From Gracilimonas sp035704785 (GTDB lineage Bacteria > Bacteroidota > Rhodothermia > Balneolales > Balneolaceae), in contig NZ_DASSWP010000050.1 in NCBI RefSeq assembly GCF_035704785.1, positions 1-23,548 on the forward strand: a stretch of DNA of 23,548 bases, in the 5' to 3' direction. Position 1 is the first letter of the stretch, and each line of letters opens with the position of its first letter. Made by a program: the position numbers and the translations under genes. The notes under the pieces are model-generated. The model did no database searches and was not told where the DNA came from. It saw nothing but the letters and a program-made list of their open reading frames with translations. Positions 7,366 to 15,410 of the stretch are shown piece after piece.

Positions 7366-10224
7366 ATGAGGAAAAAGATACAACTAGTATTTGCTGTATG
7401 TATGGTAATTACCCTTTGCGTATGTACATTTGATACGTATGCATCTAATCTGGACGATGAAACCGTAGTTTCAGGTATAGTTACCGATATGCAAGGCGAA
7501 CCATTAGCAGGGGTAAACATCCGTGTTGAAGGAAAAGTGGTAGGTACATCAACAAGGCCTGATGGAACTTTTGACCTTGCCATACAACAAGATCCACCCC
7601 TTACTTTGGTTGTTTCTATTGTTGGATTTCAGTCCAGAAGAATTGAGATCAATGATTCTGTAGCAGAAGATCTTGAGATCCAATTGGAGGAAGAAACTAT
7701 ATCAGGCGGTGATTTAGTGGTATCCGCTTCCCGGGTGGAACAGAGCATTCTTAAGTCGCCTGTTTCCATTGAAAAAATGGATGTTTTGGATATTCAAACA
7801 GCGGCATCTCCTTCTTTTTATGATGCCATCGCTAATCTGCAAGGTGTTGATTTCAGTTCCCAGAGTATAACGTTCAAGTCTATCAATACCCGTGGTTTTG
7901 GGGCAAATGGAAATACCCGTTTTGTACAACTGATCGATGGTATTGACAATCAGGCTCCAGGATTGAATTTCTCTGTAGGTAACATTGTCGGTATTTCAGA
8001 ATTAGATCTGGAAAGTGCTGAATTAATCCCAGGGGCTGCATCTGCCTTGTATGGCCCAAATGCTCTTAATGGAATACTATTGATGAATAGTAAAAGCCCT
8101 TTTGAATATCAGGGGCTTTCATTTAATATAAAGCAAGGTGTTAACCACGTTGACAGTCAGGTTGAAGATGCATCATTGTATCATAGCTATGACTTCCGAT
8201 ATGGAAATGCGGTTAACAACAAATTTGCGTATAAGGTTACGGCCTCCTACTTGCGAGCCCAGGATTTTGTAGCTCAGGATTATCGTGATCAAAGCGGAAT
8301 TGTAGAGCGAGGCGATTATCCAAGAGACGGTCGCCGGGTTTTTGATGGAGTTAATATTTATGGGGATGGAGTACTTAACTTGGGAGCCATTGCAGATGGT
8401 GTGATTGCGGGCGGAGGTGCCCAGGGAGCACAGATAGCTGCAATTCGGTCATTAATACCTGATGGGCCGGAAGGAAATTTCTCTGCTCCGGGTTTCCGTG
8501 AATCAGAATTTGTAGACAATACAACGGAAAGTTTGAAACTGGGTACAGCACTTCATTATAGACTTAATGACAGCTATGAGCTACTGGGGCAGTACAACAT
8601 AGGATTTGGTAGTACAGTGTATACTGCTAACGATCGCTTTGTACTGGATGATTTCAATATTTGGACAGCCAAGGTTGAGTTAAGAAATCCGAATTTCTTT
8701 TTACGTGCCTACACTACACAGGAAGACGCCGGTGATACCTACGCAGCGAACACGGTTGCAACCCGGGTAAATCAACTGGCTTACATCACGCCTTATTTCC
8801 AGACGTTTGCAGGAGCCCGTACTCAAGGAGCCACCGTAGAGCAAGCGCATCAGCAGGCTGATGCTGTTGCTACAGCATATCAACAAGATTATCTACCGGG
8901 TACTCAGGGTTTTGCAAATGCAGTAGATAGCCTAAGAGCTTTATCCATTGCAGAAGGCGGTGCTTTATTCCTTGATAAGTCAAACCTCTACCACGCAGAA
9001 GGGATGTATAATCTTTCTAATGTGATCGATCCCTCTCAGGTTGAAGTTATTGTAGGTGCTAATTATCGCATATATGACTTGAATTCTGAGGGTACCCTGT
9101 TTGCCTATGATGATGTAGCAAACCAAGAAGAATTCAACATTAACGAATGGGGTGCCTATGTACAGGCTTCTAAGAGTTTTCTTGATGACGATGTGATACT
9201 CCAGGGTTCTCTTCGTTATGATAAGAACGAGTATTTTGATGGACAGCTCTCACCTCGTATCTCGGCTACATTTACCGTCGCCGATGACCATAATTTCAGG
9301 GCTTCCTACCAAACCGGTTTCCGTATCCCAACAACGCAGGATCAGTTCATTAACCTTGATGTTGTAAGCCGTTTGCTGATCGGTAGTAATCAAAAATTAG
9401 TTGATCGTTATCGGTTTGAGACAAACCGTGTGTACACAGCACAAAGTGTTAGAGAGGCCCAGGAGATTGCAAACAGTGGCGGGACTGCCCAAGCTGCAAG
9501 AGATGCATTGGAAATTGTAGACTTTGAGGAATTCGATACCGAAAAGGTTGAGACCTATGAAGTGGGTTATAAGTCTTTATTATGGGACAAACTGATGGTA
9601 GATGCATACTATTACTACAGTTCATACACTGATTTTATAGCTGAGATCCAGTTTATTCAAGGTGTGCCAAACGGGCTGACAGAAGACCCGGGAAGTTTTG
9701 ATTCACAAAGTGAAGCTGGTCAGGACGCTATTATTAGTGGCGGAGTTCCCACCCAGGAATATGGTTTTGATGTAAATGCTGATGGTGCAGTAAATTCTCA
9801 CGGCTGGGGATTCAGCTTGGAGTACGCTTTACCCAAAGGCTTTTTATTGGGAGGAAATGTTTCCTACAACAATCTGTTAGACCAAGATGCTCTGAGAGAA
9901 CAAGGATTCCGTGCCAGTTATAACACGCCGGAATGGAGATACAATGTAAACCTGGCAAACCGAAACGTATACAACAACATTGGGTTCAATGCCACTTACC
10001 GCTGGCAGGATGCAATGCTTTGGGAATCATCTTTTGGTTCAGGTATAGTTCCGGCTTTCGGTACACTTGATGCCCAGGTCAGCTATAAGCTTTCTGACTA
10101 CAACACCATTCTGAAATTGGGTGGAAGTAACGTGCTTAATGAGCGATATACCACTTCATTTGGTAATCCGCTTATGGGAGCCATTTACTACTTTTCGCTC
10201 ACATTCGATCAATTCCTGAACTAA
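7366..10224 (+). CDS. TonB-dependent outer membrane receptor with N-terminal carboxypeptidase-regulatory-like domain
   Basis: Outer membrane active transporter of 952 residues driven by TonB-ExbBD. The ATG at 7366 is chosen because AAGGA lies eight bases upstream and a signal peptide (MRKKIQLVFAVCMVITLCVC) begins there; the frame extends to 7297 without such support. After the signal peptide comes a carboxypeptidase-regulatory-like fold (VSGIVTDMQGEPLAGVNIRV, about residues 33-115), then a TonB-box-like stretch GGDLVVSASRVEQ near 120-132, the plug (INTRGFGANGNTRFVQLIDG; ESAELIPGAASALYGPNALNG) and a long beta-barrel ending in YYFSLTFDQFLN with a C-terminal aromatic strand. The plug has no SusC-specific features I can see, and no SusD follows; instead a large SGNH lipoprotein gene starts 19 bp later. 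Ligand unknown; the partner suggests an ester- or lipid-like compound. The LacI-like site upstream hints at carbon-source control. Confidence 0.95.
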   Translation: MRKKIQLVFAVCMVITLCVCTFDTYASNLDDETVVSGIVTDMQGEPLAGVNIRVEGKVVGTSTRPDGTFDLAIQQDPPLTLVVSIVGFQSRRIEINDSVAEDLEIQLEEETISGGDLVVSASRVEQSILKSPVSIEKMDVLDIQTAASPSFYDAIANLQGVDFSSQSITFKSINTRGFGANGNTRFVQLIDGIDNQAPGLNFSVGNIVGISELDLESAELIPGAASALYGPNALNGILLMNSKSPFEYQGLSFNIKQGVNHVDSQVEDASLYHSYDFRYGNAVNNKFAYKVTASYLRAQDFVAQDYRDQSGIVERGDYPRDGRRVFDGVNIYGDGVLNLGAIADGVIAGGGAQGAQIAAIRSLIPDGPEGNFSAPGFRESEFVDNTTESLKLGTALHYRLNDSYELLGQYNIGFGSTVYTANDRFVLDDFNIWTAKVELRNPNFFLRAYTTQEDAGDTYAANTVATRVNQLAYITPYFQTFAGARTQGATVEQAHQQADAVATAYQQDYLPGTQGFANAVDSLRALSIAEGGALFLDKSNLYHAEGMYNLSNVIDPSQVEVIVGANYRIYDLNSEGTLFAYDDVANQEEFNINEWGAYVQASKSFLDDDVILQGSLRYDKNEYFDGQLSPRISATFTVADDHNFRASYQTGFRIPTTQDQFINLDVVSRLLIGSNQKLVDRYRFETNRVYTAQSVREAQEIANSGGTAQAARDALEIVDFEEFDTEKVETYEVGYKSLLWDKLMVDAYYYYSSYTDFIAEIQFIQGVPNGLTEDPGSFDSQSEAGQDAIISGGVPTQEYGFDVNADGAVNSHGWGFSLEYALPKGFLLGGNVSYNNLLDQDALREQGFRASYNTPEWRYNVNLANRNVYNNIGFNATYRWQDAMLWESSFGSGIVPAFGTLDAQVSYKLSDYNTILKLGGSNVLNERYTTSFGNPLMGAIYYFSLTFDQFLN

Positions 10225-10243
10225 TTAAAAAAGAGATTTTATT

Positions 10244-11893
10244 ATGAAACGCTTTAAACAATTATCAAAATTACTCTTAGTAACAGCCTTTATTTTTGCA
10301 GGTTGTGAAGGTCAGGGAGATTCCCTAATCGAAGACAGGCTTGAGAACAATCCACTTCCAGGCGAGCCTAATTATTCAGCCGGTGATGCAGATTTTTCAA
10401 ATTATATAGCAATTGGAAATTCACTTACTGCAGGTTTTATGGATGGGGCATTATATACGAATGGACAAATTCATTCATTCCCTGCGATTCTGTCTGATCA
10501 ATTAGAGTTAGTAGGTGGCGGTGACTTTCTGCAGCCGAATGTAAACTCAGTAAATGGGTTTAATGTCTCACTATCTAATCCTCAGCAGGGGCTCATCTTA
10601 GGTAGAACTGAATTGGATGTAAGCATTCCGGGACCTGTTCCAACTATTGGAGAGTTTCCTATACCTGCTTTCAATGGTGACAGAGCTGCAGTGAACAACC
10701 TTGGAGTACCAGGAATAAGAGTTGCAGATCTTTTTTCAAGTGATCTTCAAGGTAATAATGCCCTTGGCCTTTATTATTCTCGATTTGCTACTGATCCTGG
10801 AACATCTACAATCATTCAAGACGCTGTTTCCAAAAATCCTACATTCTTCTCATTATGGATAGGAAATAATGATGTTTTGGGTTATGCATTAAGTGGTGGC
10901 ATCGATGAGAATATGATCACCGGCCAAGTTGCTTTTCAGAACGACCTTCAAAATGCTATAGGCGCACTAGTGCAGACAGGAGCAAATGGAGTGGTACTCA
11001 ATATTCCTCCTCTGGTTACCTTGCCATTCTTCAGAGCTATCTCTTATGATAGAATTGAATTGGACCAAACAACAGCTGACCAAATAAATGCTGGCTTAGC
11101 CCCTGTGAACCAAGCTATGCTGGGGTTAACCCAACCGCCTATAAATCATGATCCTGATGATATACAAAGACGGCTAATGGAGTACTCGGCGGGAAGTAAT
11201 CCTATTTTAGTGATAGATGAAGAGCTTTCTGATTTAGGGCCCGAATTTGATATACTACTTGCAGCAGGTCAAATTAATGCTCAGCAAAGAGAAGCCTTAG
11301 TTCCTTATGAACAATCCCGCCCACTTACAGCAGGTGAGTTAGTATTATTAACTGCCGGTTCTGTACTAGGATCAGAAGCCGATGGGGATAATAGTGTTGC
11401 AGACACTCCTATAGGTGTAGTAGTGCCTTTAGGTTTTAATGTAATAGACGAAAGCCTCAATGGAGATCGATACTATTTGACTATGCAAGAGCAGGCAAAC
11501 ATTGTAATGGCAAGAGCTACATTCAATGCAGTTATCAGCGGTGTTGTTGATGGTACTAATCAACAAGCAGGTGCCCAAGTGGTACATTTGGTTGATGTAA
11601 ATCCATTTATGGCAGATATTCTAGGACTAAGCTCCAGTCAGGCCCAACAGCTAGCGCTTACTGCGGCGGGTCAAGCTGCTGCTGATGGTACTGTTGGTAA
11701 AAGAATTAGAGGATTTGATCTTCAACCGGATTTTAGCCCAACAGGAATTTTTTCAACAGATGCAGTCCATCCAAATCCACGAGGACATGCAATTGTTGCT
11801 AATGAGATCATTAAAAAGCTAAATGAGGTATATGACGCAAATATTCCTGAGGTTAATATTCTTAATTACCCAAGTGTTATTATAGCCCAGTAA
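10244..11893 (+). CDS. Large SGNH-type hydrolase lipoprotein, partner of the TonB receptor
   Basis: Lipoprotein of 549 residues: signal peptide MKRFKQLSKLLLVTAFIFAGC with Cys21 in a good lipobox (IFAGC). Block I reads YIAIGNSLTAGF, so the classic GDS is GNS with Ser60 kept; block II may be NNLGVPGIRVADL (about 151-163); block III FFSLWIGNNDVL has Asn208; block V STDAVHPNPRGH has Asp506 and His509. The roughly 300 residues between blocks III and V are much longer than in ordinary GDSL enzymes and include a Gln/Ala-rich stretch (SSSQAQQLALTAAGQAAA), so the family is an enlarged SGNH group seen as lipoproteins in Bacteroidota-type genomes. With only 19 bp after the receptor and a terminator after it, the pair forms one operon. 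I infer that it binds or hydrolyses the receptor's ligand at the outer membrane surface. Confidence 0.88.
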   Translation: MKRFKQLSKLLLVTAFIFAGCEGQGDSLIEDRLENNPLPGEPNYSAGDADFSNYIAIGNSLTAGFMDGALYTNGQIHSFPAILSDQLELVGGGDFLQPNVNSVNGFNVSLSNPQQGLILGRTELDVSIPGPVPTIGEFPIPAFNGDRAAVNNLGVPGIRVADLFSSDLQGNNALGLYYSRFATDPGTSTIIQDAVSKNPTFFSLWIGNNDVLGYALSGGIDENMITGQVAFQNDLQNAIGALVQTGANGVVLNIPPLVTLPFFRAISYDRIELDQTTADQINAGLAPVNQAMLGLTQPPINHDPDDIQRRLMEYSAGSNPILVIDEELSDLGPEFDILLAAGQINAQQREALVPYEQSRPLTAGELVLLTAGSVLGSEADGDNSVADTPIGVVVPLGFNVIDESLNGDRYYLTMQEQANIVMARATFNAVISGVVDGTNQQAGAQVVHLVDVNPFMADILGLSSSQAQQLALTAAGQAAADGTVGKRIRGFDLQPDFSPTGIFSTDAVHPNPRGHAIVANEIIKKLNEVYDANIPEVNILNYPSVIIAQ

Positions 11894-11913
11894 TAGTCCA
11901 TGTATTTATTTTT

Positions 11914-11948
11914 AAACCCCTCACTTTTAAAAAGTGAGGGGTTTTTTT
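11914..11948 (+). terminator. Rho-independent terminator after the receptor/SGNH operon
   Basis: Perfect 15-base arms (AAACCCCTCACTTTT, 11914-11928, and its complement 11930-11944) with a run of seven T at the end. It follows the SGNH lipoprotein stop by about 20 bases and closes the receptor operon before grpE. The A-rich left edge gives weaker activity in the reverse direction, but no gene needs it. Confidence 0.95.
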
Positions 11949-11973
11949 ATGCCATTTTCTAAAATTGATGTCA

Positions 11974-12017
11974 GATTAGGGTAACTTTGACATTCCCTAA
12001 TCCATGAAGGATAGATG
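11974..12017 (+). promoter_or_regulatory. Candidate grpE promoter with overlapping inverted repeat
   Basis: GATTAGGG (11974-11981) and its exact complement CCCTAATC (11995-12002) are separated by 13 bases that contain TTGACA (11987-11992), a perfect -35 hexamer. A TAGATG at 12012-12017 is a poor -10 at a spacing of 19. The sequence is not the CIRCE element of HrcA. A repressor bound here would cover the -35 of the grpE-dnaJ unit; no other promoter signal stands out between the terminator and grpE. Confidence 0.4.
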
Positions 12018-12085
12018 GCATACTATTTGCTCTGTCTTAAGGAAATAAAGAAAACCGCAAAGCTTAAATTCCAACTGAAAAATAA

Positions 12086-12658
12086 ATGAGCAAAGAAAAT
12101 ATTTCAGAAAAAGAACTTGAGACCCAAGATGAGGTTGTAGAAGAAACATCTGCTGAAGCAGAATCTGCCCAAGAAGAGACAGAATCTGTAAAAGACGAAA
12201 AAGACCTGAGAATTGAAGAGCTTGAAAATGAATTAGCTTCTGCTAAAGATGCATTATTAAGAAAAGCTGCTGAGCTGGAAAATGTTCGTAAAAGGGTTCA
12301 GCGTGAAAGAGTTCAACTTTACGAAGAAGCCAAGGCAGGTGCTTTAGAGGATTTTATGCCAATAGCAGACGACTTGATTCGAACTTTGAAAGCTGCTGAG
12401 GAATCAGAAATTGAAAAGAGCTTTCTTGAAGGTGTTCAATTAGTAGCAGATAAATTCAAGAATGTTCTCGAGAAACACGGAGTAGTTCGAATTGATGAGA
12501 CCGGGGTACCATTTGATGTAAATCTGCACGACGCTATGATGAAGCAACCCGCTCCTGATGACGAAACAGGAAGTGATGTAGTCCTGCAAGTGCTGGAAAG
12601 TGGCTATAAAATTGGAAACAGAACTATTCGACACGCTAAAGTAATTGTAAGCGAGTAA
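12086..12658 (+). CDS. grpE: GrpE nucleotide exchange factor
   Basis: Cytoplasmic co-chaperone of 190 residues that releases ADP from DnaK. The first 55 residues are very acidic and low in complexity (runs of Glu with Ser/Ala), followed by a long coiled coil that includes LRIEELENELASAKDALLRKAAELENVRKR (about 41-72 in two heptad blocks), and the C-terminal beta domain beginning near residue 130 with KHGVVRIDETGVPFDVNLHDAMM and ending in GYKIGNRTIRHAKVIVSE, the GrpE signature region. The ATG at 12086 lacks a Shine-Dalgarno site, as many genes here do. It is 3 bp upstream of dnaJ, so the two are co-translated; dnaK itself and hrcA are not in the window. Confidence 0.96.
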   Translation: MSKENISEKELETQDEVVEETSAEAESAQEETESVKDEKDLRIEELENELASAKDALLRKAAELENVRKRVQRERVQLYEEAKAGALEDFMPIADDLIRTLKAAEESEIEKSFLEGVQLVADKFKNVLEKHGVVRIDETGVPFDVNLHDAMMKQPAPDDETGSDVVLQVLESGYKIGNRTIRHAKVIVSE

Positions 12659-12661
12659 AAC

Positions 12662-13849
12662 ATGTCAACAAAAAGAGATTATTACGAGATACTTGGATTA
12701 GATAAAAACGCCTCGGAAGCTGAGATCAAGAAAGCATACCGTAAAAAGGCTATGAAGTTTCATCCTGACAGGAACAAGGAGGATCCGGAAGCTGAAAAGA
12801 AATTCAAAGAGGCGGCAGAGGCTTATGAAGTATTGAAAGATCCTCAGAAGAAAGCACAGTATGATCAATTCGGTCATGCTGGTGTAAATGGCCAAGGCGG
12901 ATTTGGCGGTGGTGCTGGAGTCGATTTCGATAATATGGGCTTCGAGGATATTTTTAGCAGATTCGGTGACATTTTTGGAAGTGGATTTTTTGGGGAAGAA
13001 TCATTTGGCGGTGGGGGCCGGCGAGGCCGCTCTCGCAGCAGAAGAGAGCCAGGACAACCCGGTTCTGATATGAAGATCCGTATGGCACTTACACTTGAAG
13101 AGATTGCATTTGGAGCTGAGAAAAAACTTAAGATCAAAAAGCAGATCAAATGCGGCGAGTGCAGTGGAACCGGTGCACAAACAAATTCAGATTTTGAGAC
13201 TTGCTCTACCTGCAATGGGATGGGGGAAGTTCGCCAGGTTACCCGAACCATGTTGGGACAGATGGTGAATGTGCAGGCGTGTCCAACTTGTAGCGGAGAG
13301 GGTCGAATAATTAAGAATAAATGCAAGAAGTGCAGCGGAGAAGGTCGTGTTAAAGGAGAGGAGACCATTAAGGTGAATATCCCTTCCGGTGTATCCAATG
13401 GAAATTATATTACTCTGAGAGAACAAGGCAATGCCGGACGACGTGGTGGTTCAGCCGGTGATTTAATTGTACTTATTGAGGAAAAAGAGCACGAATATTT
13501 TGATCGTGATGGGAAAAATATCTATTACAATCTGACACTTAGTATTCCGGATGCAGTGCTTGGAACAGAGGTGCAGGTTCCAACATTGAAAGGAAAAGCC
13601 AAGCTGAAAATTGAACCGGGTACCCAGCCAGGTAAAATGCTTAGAATGCGAGGTCGTGGTATAAGAGGTTTAAATAATTCAGGTGAAGGAGATCAGTATG
13701 TTCGTTTGAATGTTTATATGCCCGAGAGCTTATCTGAAGAAGAAAAAAAAGCGATAAGCTCCTTCAAAGAATCTGAAAATTTTGATGCTTCAAATGCAGA
13801 TGGCAGCGACAAGAATTTCTTTTCCAAGATGAAAGATATGTTTGGTTGA
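12662..13849 (+). CDS. dnaJ: DnaJ (Hsp40) co-chaperone
   Basis: Type I Hsp40 of 395 residues that delivers unfolded proteins to DnaK and stimulates its ATPase. The J domain spans about 5-70 with the HPD motif at 34-36; a Gly/Phe-rich linker follows (about 75-120, with DIFSRFGDIFG) and then an Arg/Ser-rich stretch GGRRGRSRSRREP at 118-130, which is an unusual lineage-specific insert. The zinc domain carries all four CxxCxGxG motifs: CGECSGTG (164), CSTCNGMG (181), CPTCSGEG (207) and CKKCSGEG (221). The C-terminal substrate domains include VPTLKGKAKLKIEPGTQPGK. All domains are intact. It follows grpE by three bases; heptad repeats begin four bases after its stop. Confidence 0.97.
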   Translation: MSTKRDYYEILGLDKNASEAEIKKAYRKKAMKFHPDRNKEDPEAEKKFKEAAEAYEVLKDPQKKAQYDQFGHAGVNGQGGFGGGAGVDFDNMGFEDIFSRFGDIFGSGFFGEESFGGGGRRGRSRSRREPGQPGSDMKIRMALTLEEIAFGAEKKLKIKKQIKCGECSGTGAQTNSDFETCSTCNGMGEVRQVTRTMLGQMVNVQACPTCSGEGRIIKNKCKKCSGEGRVKGEETIKVNIPSGVSNGNYITLREQGNAGRRGGSAGDLIVLIEEKEHEYFDRDGKNIYYNLTLSIPDAVLGTEVQVPTLKGKAKLKIEPGTQPGKMLRMRGRGIRGLNNSGEGDQYVRLNVYMPESLSEEEKKAISSFKESENFDASNADGSDKNFFSKMKDMFG

Positions 13850-13853
13850 TTTA

Positions 13854-13880
13854 GGTGCAAGGTGCAAGGTGCAAGGTGCA
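13854..13880. repeat. Tandem heptanucleotide GGTGCAA, nearly four copies
   Basis: GGTGCAA is repeated at 13854, 13861 and 13868, with a fourth copy GGTGCA at 13875. The last copy is part of the palindrome GGTGCACC (13875-13882). The array starts four bases after the dnaJ stop codon in the gap between converging genes. It resembles the other seven-base repeats beside stop codons in this window in period but not in sequence. Confidence 0.95.
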
Positions 13881-13901
13881 CCATTGCACTACACCCAAAA
13901 A

Positions 13902-14222
13902 TTATTCTGCTAAAACGGCTGTACCGCTGACGGTCACCATCAACATACTTCCGTTGGCACCAATGGTCTCATAATCCAGATCTATTCCAATAACAGCATT
14001 GGCCCCTACACTGTTTGCCTTCATTTCTAATTCTTCAAAGGCAATCTTACGAGCCGACTGCAACTCTTTTTCATAAGCCCCGGAACGACCTCCTACTATA
14101 TCACGAATTCCGGCAAAAAAATCTCTAAAGATATTTGCTCCGAGTATAGCCTCGCCGGTTACAATGCCAAGGTATTTTTTTACTTCTCTTTGATCCAGAT
14201 GATTGGTAGTGGTCATGATCAT
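13902..14222 (-). CDS. YbjQ-like UPF0145 (DUF74) protein
   Basis: Small cytoplasmic protein of 106 residues of the YbjQ/UPF0145 family, sometimes described as a heavy-metal-binding-like domain; function is not established. Family features seen: an N-terminal strand leading into GIVTGEAILGANIFRDFFAGIRDIVGGRSGAYEKEL, the helix ARKIAFEELEMKANSVGANAVIGIDLDYE (two parts, about 57-84), and a final strand MLMVTVSGTAV. The ATG at 14222 is preferred over one two codons later because AGGAG is eight bases upstream. TATAAT on the minus strand (14255-14260) would place transcription start about 25 bases before the ATG. It stands alone, converging with dnaJ, and has no obvious partner. Confidence 0.92.
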   Translation of the reverse strand: MIMTTTNHLDQREVKKYLGIVTGEAILGANIFRDFFAGIRDIVGGRSGAYEKELQSARKIAFEELEMKANSVGANAVIGIDLDYETIGANGSMLMVTVSGTAVLAE

Positions 14223-14254
14223 AATAAATGCTCCTGATGTAAATTAAATGTTTG

Positions 14255-14260
14255 ATTATA
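14255..14260 (-). promoter_or_regulatory. -10 hexamer TATAAT for the YbjQ-like gene
   Basis: A perfect TATAAT on the minus strand, 33 bases before the ATG at 14222, with AGGAG between. No good -35 hexamer is found 17 bases upstream, so the promoter assignment rests on the -10 and spacing only. Confidence 0.4.
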
Positions 14261-14333
14261 AACTGCTTTTACTGAGAAAATGAAAAAAAGTTACTTGTTT
14301 GATGAAACGGGAGGTGACTTAAATCAAAGACAT

Positions 14334-14368
14334 AAAAAAAAGCCTTTCCCGATAATGAGAAAGGCTTT
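14334..14368 (-). terminator. Rho-independent terminator of the RRM gene
   Basis: Ten-base perfect arms (AAAGCCTTTC 14339-14348, GAAAGGCTTT 14359-14368) with a ten-base loop. Read on the minus strand the stem is followed by a run of T extending to 14334. It lies about 22 bases after the stop of the RRM gene. Confidence 0.93.
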
Positions 14369-14389
14369 AAATCAGTAATTCAATAAAGA

Positions 14390-14674
14390 TTAACGATTTT
14401 TTCCGCCACCTTTATTATTTCTTGGTCGATCTTCACGAGGCTTAGCTTCGTTTACTTTAACGGCGCGACCATCAATTTCAGCACCATCCAGTTGATCGAT
14501 AGCAGCTTGTGCTTCTGCATCGTTATCCATTTCAACAAAGCCAAAGCCTTTTGAACGGCCTGAATATTTGTCGCTTATAACTTTTGCTGAACTTACTTCT
14601 CCGTAAGCTTCAAAAACTTCTCTAAGTTGGTCGTCTGAAACATCATAGCTCAGGTTTCCTACATAAATGTTCAT
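14390..14674 (-). CDS. Small RRM-domain RNA-binding protein
   Basis: A single RNA recognition motif of 94 residues, of the bacterial Rbp type that resembles eukaryotic glycine-rich RNA-binding proteins and is often linked to cold response. RNP2 is IYVGNL (3-8) and RNP1 is KGFGFVEM (42-49), with the aromatic residues that stack on RNA (Tyr4, Phe44, Phe46) intact. The tail from about 78 is basic and Gly/Asn-rich (KPREDRPRNNKGGGKNR), shorter than in many cyanobacterial homologues. The gene has its own terminator and a roughly 200-base gap upstream, so it is monocistronic. The targets are not visible; the AT-rich leader (14675-14880) contains a TTGACA on the minus strand but no matching -10. Confidence 0.94.
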   Translation of the reverse strand: MNIYVGNLSYDVSDDQLREVFEAYGEVSSAKVISDKYSGRSKGFGFVEMDNDAEAQAAIDQLDGAEIDGRAVKVNEAKPREDRPRNNKGGGKNR

Positions 14675-14880
14675 AATATCTAAATCTGGTTGAAAATTAA
14701 AAATCGGAATGCAAGGAAAAACCAGAACTAAAGTCTGAAAAAATGCAGTAGTCTAAGTACCATTGTCAATCCAAAAATAAAAGTACATTATTTTAGACCT
14801 ATCACAAAGAATTTTGAGAATTTATTTTATAAACCAAAATGAATTGATATTCAGACTGATGTCAAGTGGGTGAATGCAGG

Positions 14881-15366
14881 CTATTTCAAATTCTGGGTCT
14901 TTTTCATCGATTCATTCGCCATTTCTTTATGATAAGATTCCAGCTTAGCAGTAAGCTTTCCATCATTTATACCCAGCATTCTAACGGCCAGCAATCCGGC
15001 ATTTTTAGCTTTTCCGATAGCCACGGTTGCAACGGGAATTCCATTAGGCATTTGTACAATGGAGTAGAGGCTGTCCACTCCGCCAAGGGCTGAGGTTTTA
15101 ACAGGAACACCAATTACTGGTAATGTAGTATGGCTGGCAAGCATCCCCGGAAGGTGAGCAGCCCCACCGGCTCCGGCTATGATAATTTTGATTCCGCGGT
15201 TACGTGCTTCTTTTCCATATTCTGCCATCACATCAGGGGTGCGATGAGCCGAAACCACCCGTTTTTCGTAAGGGACGTTAAAGTGATCTAAAATTTCAGT
15301 GGCTTCTTTCATGGTAGGCCAGTCGCTGTCGCTGCCCATTACCACGCCGACGGTGGGATTGCTCAT
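14881..15366 (-). CDS. purE: PurE, N5-carboxyaminoimidazole ribonucleotide mutase
   Basis: Cytoplasmic purine biosynthesis enzyme of 161 residues that moves the carboxyl group of N5-CAIR to give CAIR. Class I PurE signatures are present: VVMGSDSDWPTM (8-19), the catalytic-histidine loop SAHRTPD (His41), and the nucleotide site AGAGGAAHLPGMLAS followed by PVIGVPVKTSALGGVDSLYSIVQMP, with the usual length of about 160. The presence of PurK upstream in the same direction confirms the two-step N5-CAIR route rather than a class II PurE. It lies 66 bp after the purK stop, and that gap is partly filled by heptad repeats. Confidence 0.97.
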   Translation of the reverse strand: MSNPTVGVVMGSDSDWPTMKEATEILDHFNVPYEKRVVSAHRTPDVMAEYGKEARNRGIKIIIAGAGGAAHLPGMLASHTTLPVIGVPVKTSALGGVDSLYSIVQMPNGIPVATVAIGKAKNAGLLAVRMLGINDGKLTAKLESYHKEMANESMKKTQNLK

Positions 15367-15410
15367 TATTCGGTAATTGGTTGAATTTAAATGTTGAGGG
15401 AATATAGAAG

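Noticed and set aside
3431..11893. Tandem duplication as the origin of the three SGNH genes
   Set aside because: Outside the catalytic blocks the three proteins differ in length (205, 239, 549 residues) and sequence, and they lie on different strands.
11974..12002. CIRCE element of HrcA before grpE
   Set aside because: CIRCE is TTAGCACTC-N9-GAGTGCTAA; the arms here are GATTAGGG/CCCTAATC with 13 bases between, so it is a different repeat.
12874..13398. Long open frame on the minus strand opposite dnaJ (174 codons)
   Set aside because: It lies entirely inside the well-supported dnaJ gene; its Pro- and Ser-rich translation mirrors the Gly/Cys-rich zinc-finger region and shows no domain.
13854..13880. 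Heptamer array as a CRISPR or attachment site
   Set aside because: Units are seven bases without spacers, and there are no cas or integrase genes; simple tandem repetition explains it.
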